Below are positions 32,026 to 44,421 of a DNA stretch of 64,000 nt, piece after piece. The notes under the pieces were generated by a model, which was given only the letters and a program-made list of their open reading frames with translations, searched no databases and was not told the origin of the DNA. The stretch's first letter is position 1. Every line of letters begins with the position of its first letter. A program made the translations under genes and the position numbers. The DNA lies in assembly GCF_000003815.2 (NCBI RefSeq), contig NC_049981.1, positions 31,709,811 through 31,773,810 of the forward strand, read 5' to 3'. The DNA is from Branchiostoma floridae (taxonomy: Eukaryota > Chordata > Leptocardii > Amphioxiformes > Branchiostomatidae).

Positions 32026-32245
32026 GTTTGATCAATCATGGAGTCATCGTTATCCTGTGGTGGCTGCGTCTAGAATATCTCCATCACTAATCAATGCATT
32101 TAGGTCATGGCTATACCAAAATACGACCAGGTCCCCAGACAGAATCAAGGAGACATTCTGTATCACTATCAGTGTCAATATAGCCAGTAAAACCACCCTT
32201 CAGTGTAAAATATCAGTTTCTGCATCTGTATCTATATAGCCGGTA

Positions 32246-32419
32246 CAGTGGAAGCCGCTTAATTGCACACCCAATTTGCCAGCAAATTCCGTGCAATTAT
32301 CCGGCGTGTGCGATAATGCGAAGTTACCCAGTTGGACCGCACCGCCACGGGATTTGGGGATTCCGTGCAATTGACCGAAGTGTGCGTTTATCCGACGTGC
32401 AATTAACTGGCTTCCACTG
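32246..32419. mobile_element. Tigger/pogo-like MITE, 174 bp
   Basis: CAGTGGAAGCCGCTTAATTG and the mirrored CAATTAACTGGCTTCCACTG, flanked by TA on both sides. The CAGTGGAAGCC terminus and TA target are those of pogo/Tigger members of the Tc1/mariner superfamily. A second copy with the same internal phrases (CAGTTGGACCGCACCG, GGGATTTGGGGATTCCGTG) is at 46188-46380. Non-coding. Confidence 0.88.
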
Positions 32420-32689
32420 TATAACCACCCTTCGGCATCACACACCAGCTTTGCAGGCACGCGCCGCAGCAGCAGCTGGTTATATTACACTGAACGATCC
32501 GTCACACCTAGCTTTTGCACATCTATCTGTAAATGCTCTTTAAAACTATCCAACCAAGATGCTCCTACTGTGCTTGGTGATAACAAATTCCACTTTATGA
32601 TAGTTCTGGGAAAATACAAATCTTTGAACGGATCAATCCTATAGGTTGGTAACTCTGGCACATTTATATTCCGCTGTAGTTTGCTTCTA

Positions 32690-35320
32690 AATCAGACTGT
32701 CTTAAACTCAGCGAAGGGGAAAGCCAATCCAGCGTCTGAGGTATTTTCATGCTGACTTCCAGTCTGATAACCAATAACTTCAGGCGGGAAGGCTGCGATT
32801 CTCGCTCTCGTGATATCAAGAAAATCCCTCGGACAAATTGCACTGACAGGAGAAGAATATTATCAAAGTTGTATCTCATGAGAACGAAAGCCTGCCTTCT
32901 GAGTCTCTCTTTATTTCTCAAGTGAACTGAAGCTATCTTGTAAATGTATAATACAACATGTGAATGCAGCAGGACCAGATATTGTCTATAGTATAGACAA
33001 AGAATATGACCAGCTTTGCTTGTGAAATCTTGAAGACATTGTTATGTTGTTAGTTCCCTGTTTAATCTATATTAAACTCACTGAGTAAGTGAAGGGTGAA
33101 GTCAATCTAATGTCCAGTAGACATTTTCATGCTGACTTCCAGTCAGATAACCAATAACTTCAGGCGGGAAGGCTGGGAATCTTGCTCTCATGATTAGAAA
33201 ATCCCTCGGACAAATTGCACTGACAGGAGAAGAATATTATCAAAGATCAAAGTTCAACAGTATCATGAGAACGAAAGCCTGCCTTCTGAGTTTCTCTGTA
33301 TTTCTCAAGTGAACTGAAGCTATCTTGTAAATGTATAATACATCATGTGAATGCAGCAGGACCAGATATTGTCTATAGACAAAGAATAATTGACAAGCTT
33401 TGCTTGTGAAATCTTGAAGACATTGTTATGTTTGTAAGTTCCCTGTTTAATCCATATTAAACTCAGTGAAGGGTGAAGTCAATCTAATGTCCAGTAGACA
33501 TTTTCATGCTGACTTCCAGTCTGATAACCAATAACTTCAGGCGGGAAGGCTGGGAATCTCGCTCTCGTGATATCAAGAAAATCCCTCGGACAAATTGCAC
33601 TGACAGGAGAAGAATATCATCAAAGATCAAAGTTCAACAGTATCATGAGAACGAAAGCCTGCCTTCTGAGTTTCTCTGTGTTTTTCAAGTGAACTGAAGC
33701 TATCCTATATAATATTATTAATAATCTGTCATTATGCCAATGCTGCAGGACAAGATATTGTCTATAGACTAAGATTAGTAAGAATATGACCAGCTTTGCA
33801 TGTGAAATCTTGAAGACATTATGTTGTAGTAGTTCCCTCTTTAATTCATATCAAACTCAGTGATGGATAAAACCAATCGAATATCTAGTAGACATTTTCA
33901 TGCTGACTTGCAGTCAGATAGCCAAAAGCTCCAGACATGAATTATTTCTAATAGGCGAATCTTCTTCACGTGATATGAAAATCCCTCGGACAAATTGCAC
34001 TATTAGATCTACTGAAGACTATTATCAAAGTTAATTCTCATGAGAACCAAAACCTGCAGGCTGAGTTGTTGATGAAGGTTAGACATCCAAGTAATAAGAT
34101 ACGCCATAAAGCAGTTACTCAAGCAACTAGATTACAGTAGATATGATTTTGGAAACGGGCAGATGTTTCAGACAACCATCCGGCGTCTTTCGTTAGTGAC
34201 ACGTCAGCGTCACTGCCAGCTGACTAATTCTTAAGAGAATTGCGGCTATCTTTTATAACCTCCGAGCACATCATGCCAATGACCCAGGATTACGTATCAT
34301 ATGTAGACAAAAAATATGACCAGTTTGCTTGTAAAATCTTGAAACTTGAAGACATTGTTATTGATCACTTCTTGAATGAGTAACTGAAACTCTTGTTTTC
34401 ATATGAGGCAGGCCCAGTATTAATCTATTGGTTTTGATATCAAGATCTCTATGATATTGTTATTCTTTAACAGTTTTAGTTTCCTCTTTAATCCATGTTA
34501 AACTCAGTAAAGGGTAAGGGCTTCATGCTCACTTACAGACAGTCTTTGTAATCATAAATGTACCTATATCTTGTATAACCTTTTAAATCTTTGTCTATAG
34601 ACAAACAATATGACCAGATCTAGACCTTGAAGACATCATCATTCTGGTGATGTTCCTTCCTTCATAAGACTGTCTTAAGCTCAGTGAAGGGTAAAGCCAA
34701 TCCAATGTCAGCCATCTTCAGGCTAACTTGCAGTCAAATAACCAATAACTCGATGCACGGAAATCTTCCTTGCCTGATAGCAAGAAACCTCTTTGACAAA
34801 TCGCTCCATGAGGAAATTTCGAGGAACGTTATCAAAGTTGTTTCTCACGAGCAACCAAAACTTGCCAGCTGATTATCTGTCCAGCCAACTGCAGCTATTG
34901 TGTTATAATAACCTAAACATCATGTTAATGAGGAAGACCCTTGTATTTTTGTAAATCATACAGTCTATTGACAACCAATATAACCAGCTTGCTAATGACA
35001 TCTAGATCTCAGATGTGAAACGTCTGTTGAAGTTGCTTCTTTAATTAGACTGTCTTAAAGTCAGCAAAGTTTAAGGCCAATCCAATGTCTTAGACGTCTC
35101 CAGGCTAAGTTGCAGTCAGATAACCAACAACTCTTGAAGCCCAGAAATCTTCCATGCCTGATAGAAAGAATTCTTTGACAAATTGCTCCACAAGGAAATT
35201 TCGAGGAACGTTATCAAAGTTGTTTCTCACGAGCACCCAAAACTTGCCAGCTGATTATCTCTCCAGCGAACTGCAGCTATCATGTATAACCTATAGATCA
35301 TGTTAGTGAGCCATGACCAG
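32690..35320. repeat. Degenerate ~385-bp tandem array, about seven units
   Basis: The unit head TTAAACTCAGTGAAGGGTGA with CATGCTGACTTCCAGTCTG recurs at about 32702, 33072, 33457, 33851, 34498, 34675 and 35053. Other shared words are AATCCCTCGGACAAATTGCA, AGAAGAATATTATCAAAG, ATATTGTCTATAGACAAAG and TTGAAGACATTGTTATG. The first three units are the most alike; later ones are truncated and diverged. Frames of 60-85 codons in it are by-products. Nested within is a dispersed repeat at 34070-34205. Confidence 0.88.
34070..34205. repeat. Dispersed repeat, GGTTAGACATCC...GGAAACG
   Basis: Shares GTTAGACATCCAAGTAATAA, AAGCAGTTACTCAAGCAACT, ATGATTTTGGAAACGG and TCTTTCGTTAGTGAC with 60236-60360 and partly with 56605-56665. 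Similar strings occur at 3' ends of retroelements in marine invertebrates as I recall them, but no coding part is here. Confidence 0.55.
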
Positions 35321-38300
35321 ATATTGTCTGTGAACGGCATGTCGATGAGCCATCCCCACGGCACACAGAGAAGCGGCAGCAATACTGCATGGCAGATAGG
35401 GAAATAGGAAACTGCTGATCTGTGACCACCTCTACAGTCAATAAGCACGCGGACCTGCCTGATATGAATCTCCGGCAATTGTTCCGTGCAGGAATATTCG
35501 ATTGTTCCGGGAAATGTTGCGGAGAAAGTTGGCCGAATGTGGTGTGGGAACCAAGGCAGATGTGCAGCACCATATCGATAGGGAATGACCTGTGTCCAGG
35601 GGCCATTGCCTCATCAGCAACAGAACATTGCTCATGGAAAAAAAATTGTGGTGAATGAAAAAAATTGACGGATCATCTTAAAAACTTTGCTCTCTTCATT
35701 AATCACTCAATTCTCCTCAAGGCAACCACTAAACTTTGACCTTGCTATAAAAGTTTTATAGGTTTTTCAAACAATTTTCAGTTCCCCAAATGGGATTGCT
35801 TGCTGCAGTGACAGCACCCTCCATCATGTATATACAGCCCTGATATAAAGCTGTGCGCAGAATCATGAACAATGGGAGACCTTGTCCATCTATCAGTGAC
35901 CAAGTCATGGGTGAACCTCAGCACCACCTTATCCCCTTACCCACTGATATGCTACCGTCTCCAGAGAGGGCCCAGCTAATGTTCACAGCCTGTCCAGGGT
36001 AAGACCCGTGTCCCGCCACTGATCTACGGGGATTCCTGAACCCCAGAGCGAGAAGCGTTGGGGGGAAGTCGGTGTTGACCTCACCGCTCACCTCAATACT
36101 TCAGGTGGGGAGGACGGATGTGTTTTATATTCTCTGGACAGGAGAGAGGGAAAACCTGGGAGCTCGACAATTTGTTTCTGGCAATGCCATTTAAAAGACA
36201 TCAATTCCCCTGCTACATTCATGCATGTACTAGTACTATTCAATTTCAAGGTACATACTGAATGTATCTGACAGCAACATTGTTGGAAACACTCAATGCC
36301 ACAAGACTTACTAAATGCAAATTCAAACATCGCATTGGCATTATGTAAACTATGCATTTTAGTACATGTAGCACATGTATTTCACAACTTTGCTAGGTCA
36401 TGATCAAGATGTCCATTGATGGAATCCACCTTGATGTCACATGAATGTTTATCTTTTGCCCAAATTCATTTATCCATAGTTAATATAGAGGAAGAAGAAA
36501 ACATACAGTGGTCTCCTGGCTGAAATATAGGGCAGATGAGGCACATGGGCTTCTGGTGAATAAAATCCACCTCTAAGGTTTACGGAAGTCTATAAAATGA
36601 TATAATAATTTCAGTCACTTAACCAACACTTCTACATTCAGAACCCTCTTCCAAAAACCTGTTATCATATCAATTCAATGAATGACACAACATCATGATG
36701 CTCTTCTTTTGTAGGGCAAAAGATATATTTTCCTGTATACCTCGGATCAGTACAGGCAACATCTGAAACTACCTTCACAAGACGGACAGATTTTTCTTGA
36801 GCAACTCATCTGAAGATATTCCTAGCACATGACATTTTAAATCTTGTAATTTGTTGTATCAAATGATGCTACAACAAAGAATGAAAGACAATTTACAAAA
36901 ATGTCATCTTTCAGTCACATGCTGATTTCATAATGGATTCATATCATTCAACAACCCGACAACAAAGTTTACTGAAATGACCAGACCATGGCATGAAACA
37001 CCACTATCTCAAGAAACTGAAGGATGTCAACAAAAACAACATAATATGGGCCATTGGAAATGTACAGCAGGAATGCCCACACAGCTGCAGCTTTACTTTG
37101 CGCCTTCACAAACATGTATATCATACATGTACATGCAGGTGGTTTTTCTAGCCTTGTGAACTTGAGGAGAAGCGCACAGATGCAGCAGATTGAATATGAC
37201 TTTCAGTCACTTAAACACACACTTCCTATTCCTCACACAGCGAACCATTACAGTCACCTCCCATCGGGGGGTGCGGAATTCCTGTTAGCGGAAAGTGAAG
37301 TCAGGCTCATGGTTAAACCATTTAGTCGCTGACAAAATGGCATAAATCAGGGAGGCACACGCCAACTGTACTTCGTATCAAAGTCACTCTTGAGTGTCTG
37401 TGGTGCATTCTAGGTGGGCCAGAGGAAATGACTATGTCCCTGGCATCACTTAAAGAATATCTCCAGCACCAATAAAATGTGAGGTGATTGTATTCTGGGA
37501 ATTGTGCACTTACGCAAAATAATAACAACTGAGAGGCCCAAAATTTTAAAATTTTAGTTAGTTATTTTTACTGAACATAAACTTTCAGATAAAGTGAAGT
37601 TTTAAGATACAAAAAATGTATATACATGTGTATTGTAATTGTTAAACATACTACTTTACATGTCTTTTTTGTTGTTGGTGTCAACAACCACAGGTGGTTT
37701 CTTAAGATAAGAGGGTCCTAACTATATATGTCACATTTTTAATGTGCCATGGCTGCATGACCATGGTTGTGAGTTAGTCAAGAACAACGTCATCTGTGGT
37801 TGGTTGGCAAAGTTTCCCTTTTTGTCTCTATATACAAATAAATGTAAGTTGTCTGGACCAGCTGACAATAAATTTGGAAAAATCTGACTTTTTCAAAAGC
37901 CTGGAAAGTCCTATTCTGCTTGTATGCAATCAGAACTGGATTCCAGGCTGCTCCCAACCCAGCACTGAGCTTGGTTTGGGTTGGGTGTGGTCGGGAGCAA
38001 AGTCATGGGGAGGTCCTGAACATGGGACAGGTTTAAAAAGCTGAAAATTCAGGTCAAACCACAGTAACACTATACCTGGTCGGTGCCACATAATCTGGTG
38101 TGCCGATCTGCACACCTGTACTGAATATCATAAGTTAGCATCCCCAAGCACAGACTCTCAGATCTAGAAACTGGATCCATAGATGGACCACAGCAGGACA
38201 TCCATCCACACGGCATCAGTATGCAGCTTTCATTGATCAGAGAAAAAAGTGCAACCAAGAGGAATTCATCATGCGGTCCGACCAAGGAGATTTATGCTGC

Positions 38301-38382
38301 AGACCGAACCAACCATCAAATCAGCCGATACATCAAGCGATTAGCCATCCAGAGATGAGGACGGCTTTCAGCCTCCGCTGGG
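35321..38382. other. No gene supported
   Basis: A balanced-composition block at 35420-35660 has open frames on both strands (78 aa plus, 102 aa minus), but none has recognisable motifs; the plus frame is Cys-rich. A second GC-richer block lies at 35920-36120. Around 37950-38000, CTCCCAACCCAG and TTGGGTTGGG form a loose inverted pair. No splice-bounded exon could be argued. Confidence 0.4.
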
Positions 38383-39760
38383 CTCCCAGTCATCATGGAA
38401 GAAGACTAATGAGCAGGGAGGGACACCTCTTCTCAGAGAACTGTTGGAATTATAAATCTTTGCCGTGTTAAAGCTTGAAATGCAAGTTGAAACTCCAGTT
38501 TTTGACATGACAAGGTCCTCCTTTGGGTTTCTAGTTGTCAGAGAGCAAAACTGATGAGCAGGGTGGGACACCTTTTCTAAAAAATACTGTTGGAATAATA
38601 AATCTTTACCATGTAAAAACTCGAAACTCTGGTGTTTGACATGAAAAGGGCCTGCTTTGGGCAAGTTCCAGTCATCAGAGAAGAAGACTAATGAGCAAGG
38701 AGGGACACCTGTTCTCAGAGAACTGTTGGAATTATAAATCTTTGCCCTGTAAAAGCTTGAAGTGCAAGTTGAAACTCCGGTGTTTGACATGACAAGGGCC
38801 TCCTTTGGGCTTCTAGTCATTAGACAGGAAGACTGATGAGCAGGGAGGGACATCTTTTCTCAAAGAACTGTTGGAATCATAAGTCTTTGCCATGTTAAAA
38901 CTTGACACTTCAGTTTTAAATATGACACTTAGGTCTTCCTTTGGGCTTCCTGAGTCGTCAGAGAAGAAGACTAATCAACAGGATGGAACACCTTTTTTCA
39001 AAGAGCTGTTGGAATTATAAATCTTTGTCATATACAAACCTGAAACTTCAGTGTTAAACATGACATTTAGGTCCTCCTTTGGGCTTCCAGTCATCAGAGA
39101 GGAAAACTAATGAGTAAGGAGAGACACCTTTTCTCAAAGAACTGTTGGAATTATAAATCTTTGCCATGTAAAAACATGAAACTTCCAGTCATCATAGAAG
39201 AAGACTAATGAGCAGGGAGGGACACCTTTTCTCAAAGAACTGTTGGAATTATAAATCTTTGCCATGTACAAACTTGAAACTTCAGTGTTAAACGTGACAA
39301 GGTTCTCCTTTGGGCTTTTGGATGTCAGAAAGGAAGAATCATGACCAGGATGGAACCCCTTTTCTCAATGAGCTGTTGGAATGATAAATCTTTACCCTGT
39401 GCAAACTTAAAAGCTTAGTTTAGACATGAAAAGGTTTTGCACCGTCCTCTGGGTTTACAGTTGGAATTATAAAGAGCAGTGAGGAGCACCTCTTTTCAAA
39501 GAACCGCTTGAACTGTAAATATTTGCCCTGTGCAAACATGTTCAGTTTTAGATATGAAAAGGGTTTGCTCCCTCTCCTGGGCTTCTAGTCATTAGATCGG
39601 AAGAATAATGTGAAGAGAGGAACTGTTCTAAGAACCGTTGGAATAATAAATACTTGCCATTTACAAACTCTTTCCCTAGCTTTGAGGCATGAGAAGCTAA
39701 AACTAATGGGTGTTAGGAACATCTCAGCTCAGAGACCTGTTGGACCATACAACAAGAGAA
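38383..39760. repeat. Degenerate ~140-bp tandem array, about ten units
   Basis: The core GACTAATGAGCAGGGAGGGA then CACCTTTTCTCA, GAACTGTTGGAATTATAAAT and CTTTGCCATG recurs near 38400, 38540, 38685, 38830, 38970, 39110, 39200, 39340, 39480 and 39610. The longest frame of the window, 161 codons minus (38368-38853), consists of three ~47-residue copies of the unit (KTGVSTC, AKIYNSNSSLR, GVPPCSLVFF) and dies where units decay, so it is a repeat artefact. Confidence 0.9.
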
Positions 39761-39876
39761 AGCAAACCATCCACTCCTTACACTCAAAGCTGCACAAATG
39801 ATGCTGCTTGTAGGTCATCAGAATAATAAAGGCACAGCAACAACGTTAACATCAAACACAAACCCACAACACTTAC

Positions 39877-39990
39877 CTGTTATGACGTCACAAAGTTGGC
39901 ATGGAAACGCGATGAAGCCACGCGGCGGAGAACAGCGGAGCAACGCACATGAAAGAAAGGAAAACAAAAGTTTAGCGATTTTGACATACA
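39877..39990 (-). promoter_or_regulatory. Possible minus-strand promoter and non-coding first exon
   Basis: Read on the minus strand: a CpG-containing block (CGTTGCTCCGCTGTTCTCCG, CCGCGTGGC), then TGACGTCA (CRE, 39884-39891), then TAACAG|GTAAGT, a consensus donor (complement of 39872-39883). A first exon ending here would splice leftward, into the region holding the tandem arrays. No downstream exon was identified. Confidence 0.3.
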
Positions 39991-40179
39991 CCGTCATCTA
40001 CACAGTTCATTTTACTTTCACTTTAAACATTTCATTTTACTTTCGTTATACAAATCTTTGGCGTATCCTTTAACATTGTTTCTTCCAATTTATCTAAAAT
40101 AGATCAACTGTAAATGTAGACGTAACGTTATTAGTCAAAAGAGAAACCTGCCACTCATTAGTTAAATTAGTACCTCAGT

Positions 40180-40345
40180 CACTGACTCACTCACTCTTCC
40201 TCACTCACTCACTCACTCACTCACTCACTCACTAACTCATTCACTCACTCACTCACTCACTCACTCACTCACTCACTCACTCACTCACTCACTCACTCAC
40301 TCACTCACTCTTCCTCACTCACTTGCTCACTCACTCAATCAATCT
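40180..40345. repeat. (ACTC)n tetranucleotide array
   Basis: Long run of ACTCACTC with TTCCTC, AACTCATTC and AATCAATC interruptions. Confidence 0.97.
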
Positions 40346-41110
40346 TCATTGTGTACAAACTTGATGAGAATAATAATGATGAAAATTGAGGAATGAGGAA
40401 AATAACTAGAACTCTGCAGTGACCATACAGGTTTCCTGGTCTCTGGTAAGATTGATCACCTAAGGTGGACTGGGTAGATATAAAAGGCATACATACATCA
40501 CAAACTTTCATATTGACTGCCAGGTAACAGATTTTCTTAGCATTAATTTTCTACTCTAGATCCAAACCTTGCAGTACTGCATTTTTTAACTATTAAGACT
40601 AGATCCATGGAATGAAATCAGAGACTGCTCTTAACTCCAGCCAGCCAGACAGCACTCGTGCTGCTGCTACTTAATTGCCTGGGCAACTCCTTCCGGTTTT
40701 GACTATTAGGGTATCGAAAAATCACACAGGATTCAATTAAATGCAATTAATCTTATGTATAACATTCAAGGGGTCTTGTTACATGTAGATCAACATTACA
40801 AACCATTTTGTAATTCAAGCTATTCTCTTTCAAAATCGATAAAATCTGCAAGATAAATCTGAACCTTTGTCTGCGACAACTGACGTTCAATATTCCAATC
40901 GAGCATACACACTGACATTTCTCCTGAACCCAGACAATTACTTGGACAAATATCAAAAACCAAGAGGCATTTGACTATTACTTTAATGGTACCCGTGCAC
41001 CCAGTGCGCATTTATAGCACATTAGCAGTGGAATTTTTATCGCTTCATAAGATATGCATTGCAAAATAATAGAATTATTATTCATCACATCCAGGTCTAG
41101 TCTTTTCCGC
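40346..41110. other. No gene seen
   Basis: AT-rich. Short minus-strand frames at 40753-41202 have no recognisable character. Confidence 0.45.
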
Positions 41111-41327
41111 AGTACTGTGAATGCAGAAATGTTCGCAGTGGTTTTATGTTTGCGGTTTTCACGGTGGCCACTTAACCACGAACTTAAAACCACCGCGAAC
41201 ATTTTTCCATGGCAGTAAGAGACTACAGTGCATGGTGCTACCGAAAACTTAAAACCACCGCGAATATTCCTTTCTTCCCGCTACCCCGAAATTAAATCCC
41301 CGCGAACTTAAATGCATTCACAGTACT
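41111..41327. mobile_element. AGTACTGTGAATGCA MITE, 217 bp, TA-flanked
   Basis: AGTACTGTGAATGCAGAAAT at the left mirrors ATTCACAGTACT at the right. If TA is the target, the TIR starts CTGTGAATGC. Internal words TTCGCAGTGGTTTTA, CCACCGCGAAC and CCGCGAATATTCC pair in inverted fashion. This style of TACTGTRAATGC element is widespread in marine invertebrates. A diverged relative is at 50738-50955. Confidence 0.78.
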
Positions 41328-41617
41328 TGTTCCACTTACTCCATGACTCATTGGGGAGGGGAGGGGCGGGATTCGCCAATCAAACTGAATTATATGCCAA
41401 AATGGGGTCCATCACTGTTGTAATTGATAGAGCTTTTTGGCGAGGCTAACCGTTGGAGTGTGGCATGTTTGAAATGGGTTTTATTTTATGGCAGTGATTT
41501 GGAAGGCCGTGGGGAGAGCGTTAGATGTGGGTATGAGTGGATGGGCAGGGAGAAGCAAGGGAGATTACAGCAACATTTCCTGATCTCAGTGTTTTTGCCA
41601 GGACTTTTCAACATAGG

Positions 41618-41702
41618 GGGCCCCTATGCTGTGATTTGAATCCCCAATGCTGTGATTCTAGCCTCTATGCTGTGATTTTGGCCCCTACATTGTGTTTGGA
41701 CC
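41618..41702. repeat. Four-unit ~20-bp minisatellite
   Basis: CCCCTATGCTGTGATTTGAA, CCCCAATGCTGTGATTCTAG, CCTCTATGCTGTGATTTTGG, CCCCTACATTGTGTTTGGAC follow one another directly. Confidence 0.9.
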
Positions 41703-41954
41703 AGCAAAGGTGACCTTTCTAGCATTTTGTAAAAAAAGTTTTAAAAAGGTGGCTTTATTTCACTCAATATGAACCTCAAACTTCAGGAAATAGTGTTTCT
41801 GAGGTTATGAATTCAAAACTTTTTTGGGGTTTTCACCCAGACCCCCATACAATGCTCACACCTGCATTGCTAACCATATGGCTTTGCTGCACTAAGATGT
41901 CCCTACCATGTGAAAAAAACCTGGTGAGAACACTGGGTATGTTACAGAAACGGT

Positions 41955-43120
41955 CGTCCGGGATTCATGCCGTCACTTCTGGATGGATGTGTGGCTTTTC
42001 AGGCTCGAGCGTTAGCCACAAATTATCAAAGTAGATGATTCTCTTTCTCTAGTCGATAAGATCTTGAATTTGTACTTCACAATATCAAGTGACAGGTAGA
42101 TTTCCATACAATTTCTGATGTGTTGAACTGATTGATTGTAACAAGTCTCACAGGCACCCTTCATCATCTCTTGAAGTAGAGAGCACCTTAAAGTAGAGCA
42201 GCTTAAGAAAATCCTGATGAATACTGCAGTAGTAAAAGTATGTTGTTAGTGGGAGAGACTTTTTCTGCTTTTGGTAGCTAAGTGTCCAACTGAAGTACAT
42301 TTGCCATAAAGCCGGTCCATCAGTGGGTCCACCACTTACGACGTGGATGCGGATAATTTGTGGTTGGAAGTAAAGCCTTCAAAGCTGCAGATTTGTCCAG
42401 CAGTGACAACATAAAGCCTGGAAAACCCATTTGTTCCGAAAATCACCTTGGGGAAACACTTCTCGGATTGTGGGTAAATGGACGTGGCAATTTTTTTAGG
42501 TTGTTTTTTTATCCTTAAATGGTCCACAGCTACCGGACCTTTAGGACTACAAGAGGAAAAAAATTAATGAAACTGAGCAATAACGTGATAGAGGAAGAAG
42601 GTTGTGAAAGCTACATCTATTCACATATGCATGTATTTTGTCTTGTAGGATGTCCATTAACACAGTCAACAAGTGAATCAAGGACTGATAATTTGCGGTT
42701 GACACCTAGGCCTGAAAACCTGCACATTCTGGTTATTACAGAGGGGCAACACAAATCATGGACTGTTTCATAGTGAAATTGCACGTGGGAAATCATTTCC
42801 AGACTTGATGGAAGATGCATGTGAAAATGTTTAAACCTTTCCTTTTCAAGCTTGTCAATCAGCAAATTGGAGAGAATCATCTACTTTGTTAATTTGTGGT
42901 TAACATATGTATATCCCATGGAGAAGCCTGGATGCCCCACAAGTAAAAAATGTAAGCCTGTAATGTGCCTATCTACTTCAAGAGATAATGTAATGTGCCT
43001 GTGAGACTTGTTACAATCAATCAGTTCAACACATGAGAAAATTGTATCCAAATCCATCTGTCACTTGACATTGTGAAGTACACAGGACCTTATCGACTAG
43101 AGAAATCTGTGTGAGGATTT
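41955..43120. repeat. 1.1-kb imperfect inverted repeat with repeated inner module
   Basis: The outer arms 41980-42185 and 42855-43115 are inverted relative to each other. GATTCTCTTTCTCTAGTCGA, CAAGTGACAG, GTGTTGAACTGATTGATTGT and AACAAGTCTCACAGGCAC in the left arm appear reversed on the right. Between them an inner module (GATAATTTGTGGTTG...CTGCAGATTTGTCC) occurs at 42345-42440 and 42688-42780. All three modules can be read as a peptide of the pattern C-x-F-x-G-x4-N/H-x-K-L-S. Probably a composite repeat; not a known element. Confidence 0.65.
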
Positions 43121-43306
43121 TTCCATCTAAATGCTACTTTCAATGTAAAATAGTTACAGTTCCTATACCACTAATAGCCAAATTACTAATTAAACCAATA
43201 AAGGAAGAACAGCAGCAAATAAGTGAACAAATGAAATGAACGGATGTACATGTTTAACAACAGCACACTTTTCAGCACTGGGACAGCTACAATCAACAGT
43301 CTGGGA

Positions 43307-43695
43307 TAGGGGTGGGTACCGGTACAAAACCGTCCTTTCTTTTTGTACCAGTCCGGAAAAAAATGGGTGGACCGGATATTGGACCTATTAGAAAATAAAG
43401 GGTTATATGATCAGGAATTCACACGTTTTGGGGCATACCGGCCGAAGAAAATAACAAGAGCGAAGCAGAGTTTATAGCCATTTCCAGTTTTCCAGTCAAG
43501 CATATAGAGGTAGTTAGTCTTGCAGGATTTTAGAACGCCAGTGGGAGTCAAATACTCCACAAAACATACTCCTTGTAGAGAAATGGACCATTGTTTTGAG
43601 TATCGTCCATTCACATGCTTTCATACACTCAGAGTACTGAATCAGGTTCAGGTCTGGACATGGACCTGAATTTTCTGTATCGGTGCCCACCCCTA
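43307..43695. mobile_element. TAGGGGTGGG TIR element with abutting 21-bp direct repeats
   Basis: TAGGGGTGGGTACCGGTAC at the left mirrors the right end with three differences in 19. Internal words include TGGACCGGATATTGGACC and GGTCTGGACATGGACC. The flanks 43286-43306 and 43696-43716 match at 17 of 21 positions and touch the element on both sides. TAGGGGTGGG-type termini recall hAT elements, which would give 8 bp; the last and first 8 flank bases do not match. A relative lacking the right end is at 48683-49065. Confidence 0.72.
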
Positions 43696-44103
43696 GTTCC
43701 AATCAACAGTCTGGTGTAGAAAACATGGTAAAACTACCCCCAGTGATAAACTGCACGTTCCTGTGCAACCATGGGGTAATAGGCTATGAAGCTCTCGGTG
43801 AAATATTATCCCTGTCACCCAACTATGGATACCACAATCATTTCCTCTGGTTGTTTGCCCGTAAAAAGAATGTTGCTGTCAGCAAATCTCTGGGTAAAAT
43901 TGCGACCGGGCGACATATTTGGCATTTATGACCCGTATCCTCCCGGTAAAGTATTAAAGCCTTGTGCATCATTCATCGCTGGCCTGCTGGTTATGGTTGT
44001 CTCTTCATGAACATACAGCTGGGAGGGACTGCATGAAAGAGGCAGGGCTGGAAATACGTTTTGGAGTTTGTCTGTTTATTTCATTTTACAGGGGGTGACA
44101 CAT

Positions 44104-44421
44104 GGTTGTAGCCAGCACCCGTCCTTCTGTCCTTTGACGGAATTTTGCAGCTGGGGACGGACAAAAATTTTGCCCATTCCGTCCTCTGTGACAGACAAAA
44201 ATCGATGTGTAAAGATACAAAAAACAGATGTCATTGAATAGCTTAGTATACCAGCAAGAATTACACCTCAAAATGCAGGAAATAGCATTTCAGAGGGTCT
44301 AGATTTTTTTTAAATTCCTGGAGAGCATGCCCGCTTGGGTTGGCGTGACGTCTCGCGCCTTGGGCACTTGATAGGATTCAAAATCAAGAGGACAGAAAAT
44401 GATTTCAGGCTGGCTACAACC
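44104..44421. mobile_element. GGTTGTAGCCAGC TIR element, 318 bp
   Basis: GGTTGTAGCCAGC and GCTGGCTACAACC form a perfect 13-bp TIR. The interior has CTTTGACGGAATTTTGC and GGACGGACAAAAATTTTG, shared with 9770-9905, and a CpG-rich part TGACGTCTCGCGCCTTGG. Flanks 44089-44103 (CAGGGGGTGACACAT) and 44422-44435 (CTGGGGTGACATAT) resemble each other and abut the element. Confidence 0.75.

Noticed and set aside
35422-35658. Cys-rich secreted peptide
   Set aside because: No signal peptide, no repeated Cys spacing and equal openness on the opposite strand.
38368-38853. 161-codon open frame as a gene
   Set aside because: Consists of three copies of a degenerate tandem unit; the frame closes in the other units and has no start context or splice sites.
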